Positions 1 to 5,766 of a stretch of DNA of 7,015 bases are shown here, one piece after another. Position numbers and translations under genes: made by a program. Source of the DNA: Candidatus Eiseniibacteriota bacterium (GTDB taxonomy: Bacteria > Eisenbacteria > RBG-16-71-46); contig VBPB01000339.1 of NCBI GenBank assembly GCA_005893365.1, positions 1 to 7,015 of the forward strand, given 5' to 3'. The notes beneath the pieces were generated by a model that was not told the DNA's origin, did no database searches, and saw only the letters and a program-made list of their open reading frames with translations. Position 1 is the first letter of the stretch; every line of letters starts with the position of its first letter.

Positions 1-2
1 TC

Positions 3-1754
3 GTCGCACTCGCCGCCACGCGCGCGGCGCTCGGCGTCGGGTCGGGCACCTGGCTCTGGTCGCTCATCCTCCATCGCTTCCTCTCGCCCGTGCTCGGCTG
101 GGGACTCTGGCTCGTGGCGGCGCTGGCGCTGGTGCCGCCGCTCGCCCGGCGCGTGACGCCGCGGCTGGCGCGCTGGGGCGACGCGATCACCCGCCACCCC
201 ATGGGCGCGACCGTGGCGTGGGCGCTCGGGGCGGCGGCGCTCGCCTGGCTCCTGCCCGACCGTGTGCGCTTCGTCGGCGACTTCCTGCTGCGCCAGGGCA
301 CCGTCGAGGTGGTCGAGCAGCCGGGCGTGCTGTTCCCGCAAGCGCTGCCGCTCGACGTGTTCCTGCACTACACGCTGCCGCTCAAGCTCATCGCCGCCCA
401 TCTCCTGAGCGCCAACGGCGCCGCGCGCGCCCTGGGTGTGGCCGAGGCGGGGGCACTGGGCGCCCTGGCCGCGGCGTTCGCGCGCGCCCTCGATCTGCGC
501 GGGGGGGCGGCGTTCGCCGCCGCGGCCATGGTGCTGTTCGGCGGCTACCTCGGCATGTTCACCGGGTTCAGCAAGGCGTTCGCCGAGCTGTGCGTGCTGA
601 TGGCGGTCGCCGGCGTGTGCGCCATCACCGCGCTGCGGCGCGGGCGCGGGCTCCTGGGGCTCGGCCTCGCCGTCGGGATCGCGATCGCGCTCCATCGCTC
701 GGCGCTCGGGATGCTGCCGGCGCTGGTGCTGGTCTGGGTGCTGTGGTTCCTGCGCCACGGCCGGGGCGGTGCGTGGCGGCGGCCGCTCGTCCTCGCCGCC
801 TCGGCACCGCCGCTCGCCGCCCTCGCGCTCGTCGGCCCGCGCATCGCCACCACGGTGCTCAAGACCGACGCCGCGGTGCACTTCGCCCCGCCCGAGGTGG
901 CCTCGCAGGGCGGCGTGCTGGGGGCGGCGCTCGCCGGCACGCGCGGGCTCGACTTCGCGAGCCTGGTGCTGATGCTCTCACCGCTGGCGCTCGCGATCCC
1001 GTTCCTGCTCGCCACCCTCGCCCCGGGCATCGCGCGCCGCAAGGGGCTCGGCGCCGAAGCCCTGGTGCTGGCCGCCCTGGTGCTGCCGTTCGCGGGCGTC
1101 ATGCTGTTCGTCCACCCGGCGCAGGGGCTCTTCCGCGACTGGGACGACTTCGCCGCCACCGGGGTCGCGATCTCGCTGCTCGCCGCCTGGCTCGTGGGGG
1201 AGACGCTGCGCGAGACGCGCCGGTTCGCCTGGCTGGCGGTCGCGGTGACCCTGGGCGTGGCGGTGGCGGCGGTCCAGTGGCTCACGGTGCACACCGACAC
1301 CGTTCGCGGGCTCCACCGCGTGCGCGCGTTCGTGCTCGAGCCCCCGGTCCGGCCCGAGGCGCAACGCGGGACGACCTGGGACTACCTCGGCATTCGCAGC
1401 TTCCGGCTCGAGCGCTACCCCGACGCCGAGGCGGCGTTCGCGCACGCGGCCGAGACCGCGCCCAGCCCGCGCGTGCTCCAGGAATGGGCGCTCGCCGCCA
1501 CGATGGCGGAAGATCTGCGCACCGCGCAGGTCGCCTACCGGCGGCTGCTGGCCAAGGACCCCTCGAACTCGTTCGGCTGGCTCGGGATGCTGGCGGTCTC
1601 GATGCGACTGCGCGACGTGCCCGAGGCCAGGCAGGCGGCGACCGGGCTTCTGCGCGTGGACCCGGGCAACGGCGAGGCGCGGCGCGCGCTCGACGACATC
1701 GGCCGCTATGAGGCGCTGCAGGCGGATAGCGCCAAGCGGGTGGGAGGGCGTTGA
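3..1754 (+). CDS. Polytopic membrane protein with C-terminal TPRs, GT-C-like (5' partial)
   Basis: The reading frame is open from the window edge, so 583 C-terminal residues are visible and the true start lies upstream. The GTG at 90 has no ribosome binding site and the preceding residues are already hydrophobic, so it is not the likely start. The first ~430 residues hold about 11-12 hydrophobic helices. A loop after an early helix carries a Gly-Asp pair (residues 92-93), and a later loop carries RDWDDF (378-383), before another helix. Residues ~459-575 form three TPRs. The first matches the consensus almost perfectly: Trp4, Leu7, Gly8, Ala20, Phe24, Ala27, Pro32. This architecture resembles bacterial GT-C-type glycosyltransferase-like proteins with TPR tails; the enzymatic role is inferred and no substrate can be named. 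The TPR tail probably binds a protein partner. The next gene has its own promoter candidate. GC is the highest in the window. Membrane plus TPR is sure; glycosyltransferase activity is a guess. Confidence 0.85.
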   Translation, partial: VALAATRAALGVGSGTWLWSLILHRFLSPVLGWGLWLVAALALVPPLARRVTPRLARWGDAITRHPMGATVAWALGAAALAWLLPDRVRFVGDFLLRQGTVEVVEQPGVLFPQALPLDVFLHYTLPLKLIAAHLLSANGAARALGVAEAGALGALAAAFARALDLRGGAAFAAAAMVLFGGYLGMFTGFSKAFAELCVLMAVAGVCAITALRRGRGLLGLGLAVGIAIALHRSALGMLPALVLVWVLWFLRHGRGGAWRRPLVLAASAPPLAALALVGPRIATTVLKTDAAVHFAPPEVASQGGVLGAALAGTRGLDFASLVLMLSPLALAIPFLLATLAPGIARRKGLGAEALVLAALVLPFAGVMLFVHPAQGLFRDWDDFAATGVAISLLAAWLVGETLRETRRFAWLAVAVTLGVAVAAVQWLTVHTDTVRGLHRVRAFVLEPPVRPEAQRGTTWDYLGIRSFRLERYPDAEAAFAHAAETAPSPRVLQEWALAATMAEDLRTAQVAYRRLLAKDPSNSFGWLGMLAVSMRLRDVPEARQAATGLLRVDPGNGEARRALDDIGRYEALQADSAKRVGGR

Positions 1755-1814
1755 GAGAGCCGGGCAGCCTCTCGAGCATCGAGTGCCAGGGCGCCACCCA
1801 GATGGAGACCACCG

Positions 1815-1842
1815 TTGTTCCCGGGGGCCGTGCGGGGATAAT
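1815..1842 (+). promoter_or_regulatory. Candidate sigma70-type promoter for the 1911 gene
   Basis: A -35-like TTGTTC (1815-1820) and a -10-like GATAAT (1837-1842) are separated by 16 bases. The -10 matches TATAAT at five of six positions, which stands out in DNA this GC-rich; the -35 matches only the TTG half. Transcription would begin near 1849, giving a leader of about 60 bases before the ATG at 1911. It would let the small membrane protein be expressed independently of the upstream TPR gene. Sequence match only. Confidence 0.42.
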
Positions 1843-1897
1843 CTCTGGCCAACCCCCGCCTCGGTGTATGCCAGCGCGTCTGCGACCGCTGTTGGAG

Positions 1898-1904
1898 AAG
1901 GAGG
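1898..1904 (+). promoter_or_regulatory. Ribosome binding site AAGGAGG
   Basis: A perfect anti-16S match AAGGAGG sits six bases before the ATG at 1911. It fixes that start and is the strongest support that this small ORF is a real, well-translated gene, because the long antisense frames over the same DNA have no comparable signal. Confidence 0.8.
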
Positions 1905-1910
1905 GAGAGT

Positions 1911-2210
1911 ATGAGCGTTCGACACTGGTTCGATCTCGTCGTCGCGCTCGTCGGCCTGGTGGCTGCGGGCATGACGGTCCGAGAGCGTGTCCTCGGCAGG
2001 AGAGGCATCCCCTCGACGATCGGCTGGGTCCTGTGTTTCCTGACCCTAGCGGCTCGTGAAGGCGTGCCGGTCGTGGCGCCGGGACTGTCAGATCCGGTCG
2101 ACAAGGTGTCGGACTTCATCTCGATCGGCCTGATCGTCCTCCTCGTGTCCGCGTGGCTCGTGCGTCGCAGCGGGAGGCAGGGCTCGCCGTCGGCGGGAGC
2201 GCGGGCCTGA
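1911..2210 (+). CDS. Small three-helix membrane protein, unknown function
   Basis: A 99-residue protein that I do not recognise. Three hydrophobic stretches are visible, at about residues 7-23, 37-57 and 67-84. Between the first two is a basic loop (RERVLGRR) and between the last two a short loop with SDPVDK; the tail after residue 85 is basic and disordered-looking (Arg, Ser, Gly, Ala). By the positive-inside rule the first loop and the C-terminal tail would both be cytoplasmic, which does not fit simple alternation of three spans, so the middle segment may be re-entrant or the topology may differ. The start is set by the AAGGAGG site, and a promoter candidate lies upstream. It converges with the 593-residue membrane protein, with 121 bases and two hairpins between them. 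No catalytic motif is seen. It could be an accessory subunit of a neighbouring membrane protein, but nothing in the sequence proves that. Confidence 0.8.
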   Translation: MSVRHWFDLVVALVGLVAAGMTVRERVLGRRGIPSTIGWVLCFLTLAAREGVPVVAPGLSDPVDKVSDFISIGLIVLLVSAWLVRRSGRQGSPSAGARA

Positions 2211-2270
2211 GGCTGACGCGCTCGGGAGTGGTCCGCCGCTGATCTCCGCCGCCGAGGCCCGACCGCCTTG

Positions 2271-2297
2271 CCGCCGCCGCGCGCCCGCGGGCGGCGG
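2271..2297. terminator. GC-rich stem-loop between convergent genes
   Basis: CCGCCGCC (2271-2278) pairs perfectly with GGCGGCGG (2290-2297) around an 11-base loop. It lies about 60 bases after the stop of the small membrane protein and beyond the stop of the convergent gene, so it could end transcripts from both sides. There is no T-tract, so intrinsic termination is uncertain. Confidence 0.4.
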
Positions 2298-2301
2298 GGA
2301 G

Positions 2302-2338
2302 GCGCTGAGGCCGGCAGGCCCAGGATGTCCCTCAGCGC
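2302..2338 (-). terminator. Nine-base inverted repeat overlapping the gene 3 stop
   Basis: GCGCTGAGG (2302-2310) is the exact reverse complement of CCTCAGCGC (2330-2338), with a 19-base loop. The right arm contains the TGA stop codon of the minus-strand gene (2332-2334), so the hairpin would begin within its last codons. It may act as a 3' stabilising hairpin or terminator for that transcript. No T-tract follows. Confidence 0.35.
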
Positions 2339-4113
2339 TCCCAGGTCGCGAGCGCCCGTCGAGCGACGGAAGCGGCCGAATCGTTCGGGGCGAGTCGGAT
2401 CAGGTGCTCGAGTTGGCCCCTGGCCGCGGCTCGTTCGCCGATCTTGAGCAGCGCCCCCGCCCGAAGCAGCAGGAACTCCCGATCCTCCGGGTAGGCGACG
2501 AGCACGCTGTCCAGGTACTCGCGCGCCTGCGGGTACCATCGCTGTTCGAACATCCATCGGCCGGTGGCCGCCAGCGCCCTCCTCCCTCGGCCCGCCGCGA
2601 AGAGGTCGCCATCGTAGTAGGGCAGGAACAAGGTGAAGCTCGTGTCGGCGCACGACCAGCGATCGAGGAAGGCAACGGAGTCGATCTGCGGCAGGAAGAG
2701 CCGGAACACCCTGCCCGAGTCGGTGACTGCCGCGAGCAGGTCGTAGCTGTGGCGCCCTGCCGGGATCCCTGGGTATTCCTGTCCGGTACGAGCGCTGAAA
2801 ACGCGACCCATCCCAGACGGGGAATACACGGCGACGGCGGCATGGTCGGGTCCCAGGTGCTGGTGAAGCGAGGCGAGGGCTCTCACGGCCACTTCCCGCC
2901 GGCGCTCGACCGGGTCGAGGGCGAGTTGACTGCCCGGCATACGCAGGGCCAAGCGCGCCGCGATCAGATGGTCGGCCCGCAGGGCGTAGGCCAGGACCGC
3001 CAGGACCACCAGCGTCACGACCAGCCGTGGGCGGACCCTCCGGTCGACCGCGGTGTCGCCGGGGCGCGGCAGCCTCCCCAGGAGCATGAGGCTCTGGACG
3101 AGTGCGCCCGCGACGATCAACGCGAGCCCCGGGACGGCCGGGTAGAGATAGTGCCGATAGGTCTGGAACCTCAACGGCAGGACGGGCAGGAGCCCCAGGA
3201 TCCCCCAGACCAGGCCGAGGCGGATCGCAGGCTCCTGAGCCCCCCAGCGCCACCGGCAAAGGACGATCGCGGCGACGACCCAGATGCCCACCCGCCAGGC
3301 GGTGGGATCGATCGAGCTCACGAGGTCAGGCAGCGGGCGGACCAGATCGACAGACCAGGAGAGGTAGGTCATGAGATCGTGGAACAGGTTGCTTCCGAAA
3401 TGGATGGCGTAGGCCTCGCCGCCAGGAGCGAGACCGGCCGGCCTAAGCAGGATGAAGAGCATGGCAACGACCGCGCTGATCGCGAACAGCGGGCGGGCCC
3501 GGCGCGCCGCGACCGCCAGCGGCATCGAGGCGGGCCGCAGCCACAGCGCCAGGACGGGAAGGAAGATGACGGATTCCTTGGAGGCCAACGCCAGGGCGAA
3601 CGACACCGATGCCGCGATGCGCCATCGGATGCCGGGCCTCCGAAGGCAGATCAGCGCGGTGAGGGCCAGCGCCAAGGCCGCCTCGTCATTGATCCCCACC
3701 GCACTGGATAGCAGGGTCTCGGACAAAGGGAATGTGGCGAACAGGACCGCGCCCAGCCATGCGACGATGCGCCTGGCTCCCGCCATGCGCGCGAGCGCAT
3801 ACACCAGGGCCGCATTGACGATATGGACGAGCAGCGACACGGCATGGAACGGGAATGGGTCCAACCCGACCAGCCCGACCATCGCCCGGAAGTACACCAC
3901 CTGCGACAGGAAGCGGAAGGGGCCAAGCGGGGTCGGCCGGAGCCCCACGGCCTGCTCGAGATAGAAGAGGTCGTCGGGGCTCGAGAAGAACGAGAAGAGC
4001 GCCCGCCGAAAGACCCAGGCCGCAAGCAGCGCGCATCCGGCGATGGCGATCAGATCGGATCCGCCGGCCCGCACACGCTCGGACGGTCCGCTCTCGGGCT
4101 CCCGTGCGGTCAT
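2332..4113 (-). CDS. GT-C/TMTC-like polytopic membrane protein with TPR tail
   Basis: A 593-residue protein. Helix 1 spans about residues 21-39 and is followed at once by SSPDDLFYLEQA, an acidic Asp47-Asp48 pair placed where GT-C glycosyltransferases carry their catalytic DD/DE motif in the first outside loop. Further helices follow to about residue 380. Other family-like marks are SETLLSSAVGINDE (131-144), ASKES with Lys179-Glu180, and RHYLYPAVPG (320-329), resembling the RYLY segment of TMTC/protein-mannosyltransferase relatives. Residues 400-510 are soluble and unassigned. Residues ~513-579 form two TPRs, each ending in the usual Pro (542, 576). Known relatives transfer sugars from polyprenyl- or dolichyl-phosphate donors; here donor and acceptor are unknown. 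The ATG at 4113 lacks a clear ribosome binding site. It lies 28 bases after the VOC stop, so co-transcription or translational coupling is likely. GC is somewhat lower than in gene 1. Confidence 0.88.
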   Translation of the reverse strand: MTAREPESGPSERVRAGGSDLIAIAGCALLAAWVFRRALFSFFSSPDDLFYLEQAVGLRPTPLGPFRFLSQVVYFRAMVGLVGLDPFPFHAVSLLVHIVNAALVYALARMAGARRIVAWLGAVLFATFPLSETLLSSAVGINDEAALALALTALICLRRPGIRWRIAASVSFALALASKESVIFLPVLALWLRPASMPLAVAARRARPLFAISAVVAMLFILLRPAGLAPGGEAYAIHFGSNLFHDLMTYLSWSVDLVRPLPDLVSSIDPTAWRVGIWVVAAIVLCRWRWGAQEPAIRLGLVWGILGLLPVLPLRFQTYRHYLYPAVPGLALIVAGALVQSLMLLGRLPRPGDTAVDRRVRPRLVVTLVVLAVLAYALRADHLIAARLALRMPGSQLALDPVERRREVAVRALASLHQHLGPDHAAVAVYSPSGMGRVFSARTGQEYPGIPAGRHSYDLLAAVTDSGRVFRLFLPQIDSVAFLDRWSCADTSFTLFLPYYDGDLFAAGRGRRALAATGRWMFEQRWYPQAREYLDSVLVAYPEDREFLLLRAGALLKIGERAAARGQLEHLIRLAPNDSAASVARRALATWER

Positions 4114-4141
4114 TCGATCCGCACTTGTATCACGAGCGTCC

Positions 4142-4615
4142 TCACCGACCGCCGCCGCGCGCCCCTTCCCGCAGCAGATCCTCGAGGTCCACCGGCTCGC
4201 TGATCATCGTCAGCCGGCCCTGGGGGTCGCGCGGCCACTCCTCCTTGGGCCGGTCGCGGTAGAGCTCCAAGCCGTTGCCGTCCGGATCGTGGAGGTAGAT
4301 GCCGGCGTCGCGGAGCCGGCGGAGCGCGTCCCCGAGTGCCGCCCGGCTGGGGTAGAGGATGGCCACGTGGTAGAGGCCGGTGGTGCCGCGCGGGGGCGGC
4401 GCGCCGCCGCGGCTCTCCCAGGTGTTGAGGGCAAGGTGGTGGTGATAGCCGCCGGCCGAGAGGAACGCCATCTGCGGCAGCCGCTGCATCAGGTCGAACC
4501 CGAGCACGCCACAGTAGAACGCCAGCGAGCGCTCGAGATCCGACACTTTGAGGTGCGCGTGCCCGATGCGCACGCCGGGGTCGATCGGCTGGGTGGCCTG
4601 CGTTTCGTCCGCCAT
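4142..4615 (-). CDS. VOC-family protein (glyoxalase/extradiol dioxygenase, CatE-like) with internal deletion
   Basis: A 157-residue protein of the vicinal oxygen chelate fold, closest to the CatE-like subfamily (catechol 2,3-dioxygenase relatives). Two beta-alpha-beta-beta-beta modules can be read: residues 15-66, with GHAHLKVSDLERSLAFY and GGYHHHLALNTW, and 80-119, with GLYHVAILYPSRAALGDALR and HDPDGNGLELY. Expected metal ligands are present: His in the GHAH segment (19/21), His83 and Glu117. The C-terminal RDRPKEEWPRD segment is typical of the group. Unusually, RDAG runs directly into IYLHDPDGNG (102-114). CatE-like relatives have about 15 residues more here, including an ASDHGVSEA-type segment with a conserved His, so the active site may be altered. 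The start at 4615 fits the domain edge. The same frame is open upstream to 4849, but those residues look non-coding. No ribosome binding site is visible. Substrate unknown; probably cytoplasmic. Confidence 0.9.
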   Translation of the reverse strand: MADETQATQPIDPGVRIGHAHLKVSDLERSLAFYCGVLGFDLMQRLPQMAFLSAGGYHHHLALNTWESRGGAPPPRGTTGLYHVAILYPSRAALGDALRRLRDAGIYLHDPDGNGLELYRDRPKEEWPRDPQGRLTMISEPVDLEDLLREGARGGGR

Positions 4616-4624
4616 CGTGGCCCC

Positions 4625-4630
4625 ATCATA
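4625..4630 (-). promoter_or_regulatory. Candidate -10 element for the VOC gene
   Basis: Read on the minus strand, TATGAT (five of six matches to TATAAT) ends nine bases before the ATG at 4615. No convincing -35 is found 16-18 bases upstream. If used, transcription would begin only a few bases before the start codon, giving an essentially leaderless mRNA, consistent with the absence of a ribosome binding site. Weak evidence. Confidence 0.3.
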
Positions 4631-4679
4631 CACACGCGGTTGTAAGCCCCGGACGACACTTCTTGCCCCCGCGCGCCCC

Positions 4680-4693
4680 GGCGCCGCGGCGCC
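4680..4693. repeat. 14-base perfect palindrome in the divergent intergenic region
   Basis: GGCGCCGCGGCGCC equals its own reverse complement. It sits in the 259-base gap between the VOC gene (minus) and the lipoprotein gene (plus), 64 bases upstream of the VOC start. It could be an operator for a dimeric regulator, but GC-only palindromes arise easily at this base composition. Apart from this and the leader stem-loop, I see no other gene or clear signal in the gap. Confidence 0.3.
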
Positions 4694-4805
4694 CCGACAG
4701 CCCTCCATCCCGGAACCCGCGCATCGACACGCACTCGCGCGGCTCGGCGCGGCGGCGAATCCGCATGGCGCACCTCTTGCCGTACGGGGCTGCGGTCGTT
4801 CCTCT

Positions 4806-4830
4806 GCCCGGCCCCAGTCGCGGGCCGGGC
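4806..4830 (+). promoter_or_regulatory. Stem-loop in the lipoprotein gene leader
   Basis: GCCCGGCCC (4806-4814) pairs perfectly with GGGCCGGGC (4822-4830) around the 7-base loop CAGTCGC. It ends 27 bases before the AAGGAG ribosome binding site and 44 before the ATG. Such a hairpin could stabilise the leader, attenuate transcription, or bind a regulator. No T-tract follows, and the recognised riboswitch classes are not evident. Confidence 0.4.
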
Positions 4831-4857
4831 GTGAGGGGCGGCCCGACATTCATTCGC

Positions 4858-4863
4858 AAGGAG
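4858..4863 (+). promoter_or_regulatory. Ribosome binding site AAGGAG
   Basis: AAGGAG lies 11 bases before the ATG at 4875, a slightly long but workable spacing. It decides the start of the lipoprotein gene, because the same frame is open upstream to 4548 across the divergent VOC gene. Confidence 0.65.
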
Positions 4864-4874
4864 ACGTCCCCCCG

Positions 4875-5624
4875 ATGCCGCGCCCAGTCTCGGTCCCGCT
4901 GCCCATCCTCACCCTCGCCTTTGCGATGGTGTTCCTGATGACCTCCTGCCGCAGCCTGCCGGTGTCCCCACGCCAGGCGGCCGTGGCTCCGGGAGCGGGT
5001 GGCGACCACGAGCCCACGTCGTGGGACGTCCCGAGCCCCGTGCCGGCGGTCGCCGGGCTTCACTCCAAGGTGCGCGGCGACAGTCTCTACCTCTATGGCG
5101 CGCTGGGACCCAGCGCCTCGGGGCCGGCCACACCCTACGACCCCACGCATCCGGGCGGATGGATGCTCCAGCTCCTCATGAACACCGACCAGGCCGAGAC
5201 CGGCTACTCCTGGCGGGGCATCGACTACCTCGTCCGCGGCGGCGAGCCGCTCGGCGACGGAACGTACGTGGTGCGCCGCGTGGTGCCCGAGAGCACCGAC
5301 CCGGGCGGCTGGGGACCCCAGAGCGGCGCGGCGCGGGTGACCACGACGGCCCGAAGATTCGTGGTGGCGGTCCCGCTCACGGCCATCGGCGATGACGACG
5401 GCCGGCTCGACTTCGTGCTCGAGACCTACGCGACGGTCGCCTGCCCCGATTGCGAGGGCGGCATCAGTCACGAGTGGGCCGCCGGATACGAAGGCAGCAC
5501 CGGGGTGGGTGTCGCGAGCGGCGTGGTCGCCGCGGGCGCCGAGCGAGACTTCGAGGTGCCGCTGCTCGCCGTGGCGCGCCCGCTTCCGCGCGGACCGCGC
5601 CGCTCGGACACCGACGCCCGATAA
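4875..5624 (+). CDS. Exported lipoprotein, possible CBM9/DOMON-like beta-sandwich
   Basis: A 249-residue protein starting with a short basic end (Arg3), a hydrophobic core (residues 7-22) and a lipobox LMTSC with the acylated Cys at 25. Arg at +2 gives no inner-membrane retention signal, so an outer-membrane or surface location is plausible. Residues 26-60 are Pro/Ala-rich linker. The mature domain has NTDQAETGYSWRGIDYLV (103-120) and FVVAVPLTAIGDDDGRLDF (162-180). This arrangement of a DxD-like strand, a G-x-DY strand and a 'PL..IG' strand recalls CBM9/DOMON-like sandwiches in secreted proteins, but the resemblance is by eye and weak. A CPDC pair (Cys190, Cys193) could form a disulfide or bind metal. 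The start is supported by AAGGAG and by the signal peptide. The gene is monocistronic: divergent from the VOC gene and followed by hairpins. Function unknown. Confidence 0.82.
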   Translation: MPRPVSVPLPILTLAFAMVFLMTSCRSLPVSPRQAAVAPGAGGDHEPTSWDVPSPVPAVAGLHSKVRGDSLYLYGALGPSASGPATPYDPTHPGGWMLQLLMNTDQAETGYSWRGIDYLVRGGEPLGDGTYVVRRVVPESTDPGGWGPQSGAARVTTTARRFVVAVPLTAIGDDDGRLDFVLETYATVACPDCEGGISHEWAAGYEGSTGVGVASGVVAAGAERDFEVPLLAVARPLPRGPRRSDTDAR

Positions 5625-5634
5625 CCTGGACCAG

Positions 5635-5654
5635 GCGGGGTTGGCAGACCCCGC
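5635..5654 (+). terminator. Stem-loop just after the lipoprotein gene
   Basis: GCGGGGT (5635-5641) pairs perfectly with ACCCCGC (5648-5654) around TGGCAG, starting 10 bases after the TAA stop. Position and compactness fit a terminator or mRNA-end hairpin. There is no following T-run, as is often the case in GC-rich genomes. Confidence 0.5.
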
Positions 5655-5660
5655 GTCACC

Positions 5661-5701
5661 CCGCGCGCCGGCGCGTCGCCTTTGACGCCGCCGGCGCGCG
5701 G
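5661..5701. terminator. Long GC hairpin between convergent genes, likely bidirectional terminator
   Basis: Thirteen bases (5661-5673) are exactly complementary to 5689-5701. After one unpaired C (5688), four more pairs form between CGTC (5674-5677) and GACG (5684-5687), leaving a six-base loop GCCTTT. The near-symmetric structure lies between the convergent lipoprotein and TPR genes and could stop transcription from both. It is the strongest secondary structure I found in the window. Confidence 0.5.
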
Positions 5702-5733
5702 ACCAAGGGTCGGGCGGTCACGGGTCGCCGGGC

Positions 5734-5753
5734 GCCGCGGCCTGGATCGCGGC
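5734..5753 (-). terminator. Small stem-loop after the TPR gene
   Basis: GCCGCG (5734-5739) pairs with CGCGGC (5748-5753) around an 8-base loop, 13 bases beyond the stop of the minus-strand TPR gene. It may be a terminator hairpin for that gene. A six-base GC stem is common by chance here, so support is weak. Confidence 0.25.
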
Positions 5754-5766
5754 GGGACCGCCGGAC

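Noticed and set aside
90..92. GTG as start of gene 1
   Set aside because: No ribosome binding site, and the frame is open with hydrophobic residues back to the window edge; the gene is cut by the window.
218..1711. 497-residue plus-strand ORF in another frame of gene 1
   Set aside because: Extreme Arg/Ala/Gly content and no hydrophobic or domain pattern; a frame shadow of the membrane protein.
978..1925. 315-residue minus-strand ORF
   Set aside because: Antisense to the TPR part of gene 1, whose consensus TPRs show the plus strand is coding. No start signal or domain.
1706..3259. 517-residue minus-strand ORF
   Set aside because: It overlaps gene 2 antisense and gene 3 in another frame on the same strand. 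Its composition is Arg/Pro/Gly-rich, as expected of stop-poor GC-rich shadow frames, and it has no recognisable domain.
2404..3711. 435-residue plus-strand ORF
   Set aside because: Antisense to gene 3; low-complexity Arg/Gln/Asp/Pro protein without start signal, while gene 3 has coherent helices and TPRs.
4616..4849. N-terminal extension of the VOC frame
   Set aside because: The added residues are Arg/Ala/Gly-rich without domain match, and the VOC domain begins naturally after 4615.
4548..4874. N-terminal extension of the lipoprotein frame
   Set aside because: It would overlap the divergent VOC gene and bury the signal peptide; the ATG at 4875 has AAGGAG and begins a proper lipoprotein signal.
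4626..5471. 281-residue minus-strand ORF
   Set aside because: Antisense to the lipoprotein gene, which has a ribosome binding site, signal peptide and lipobox.
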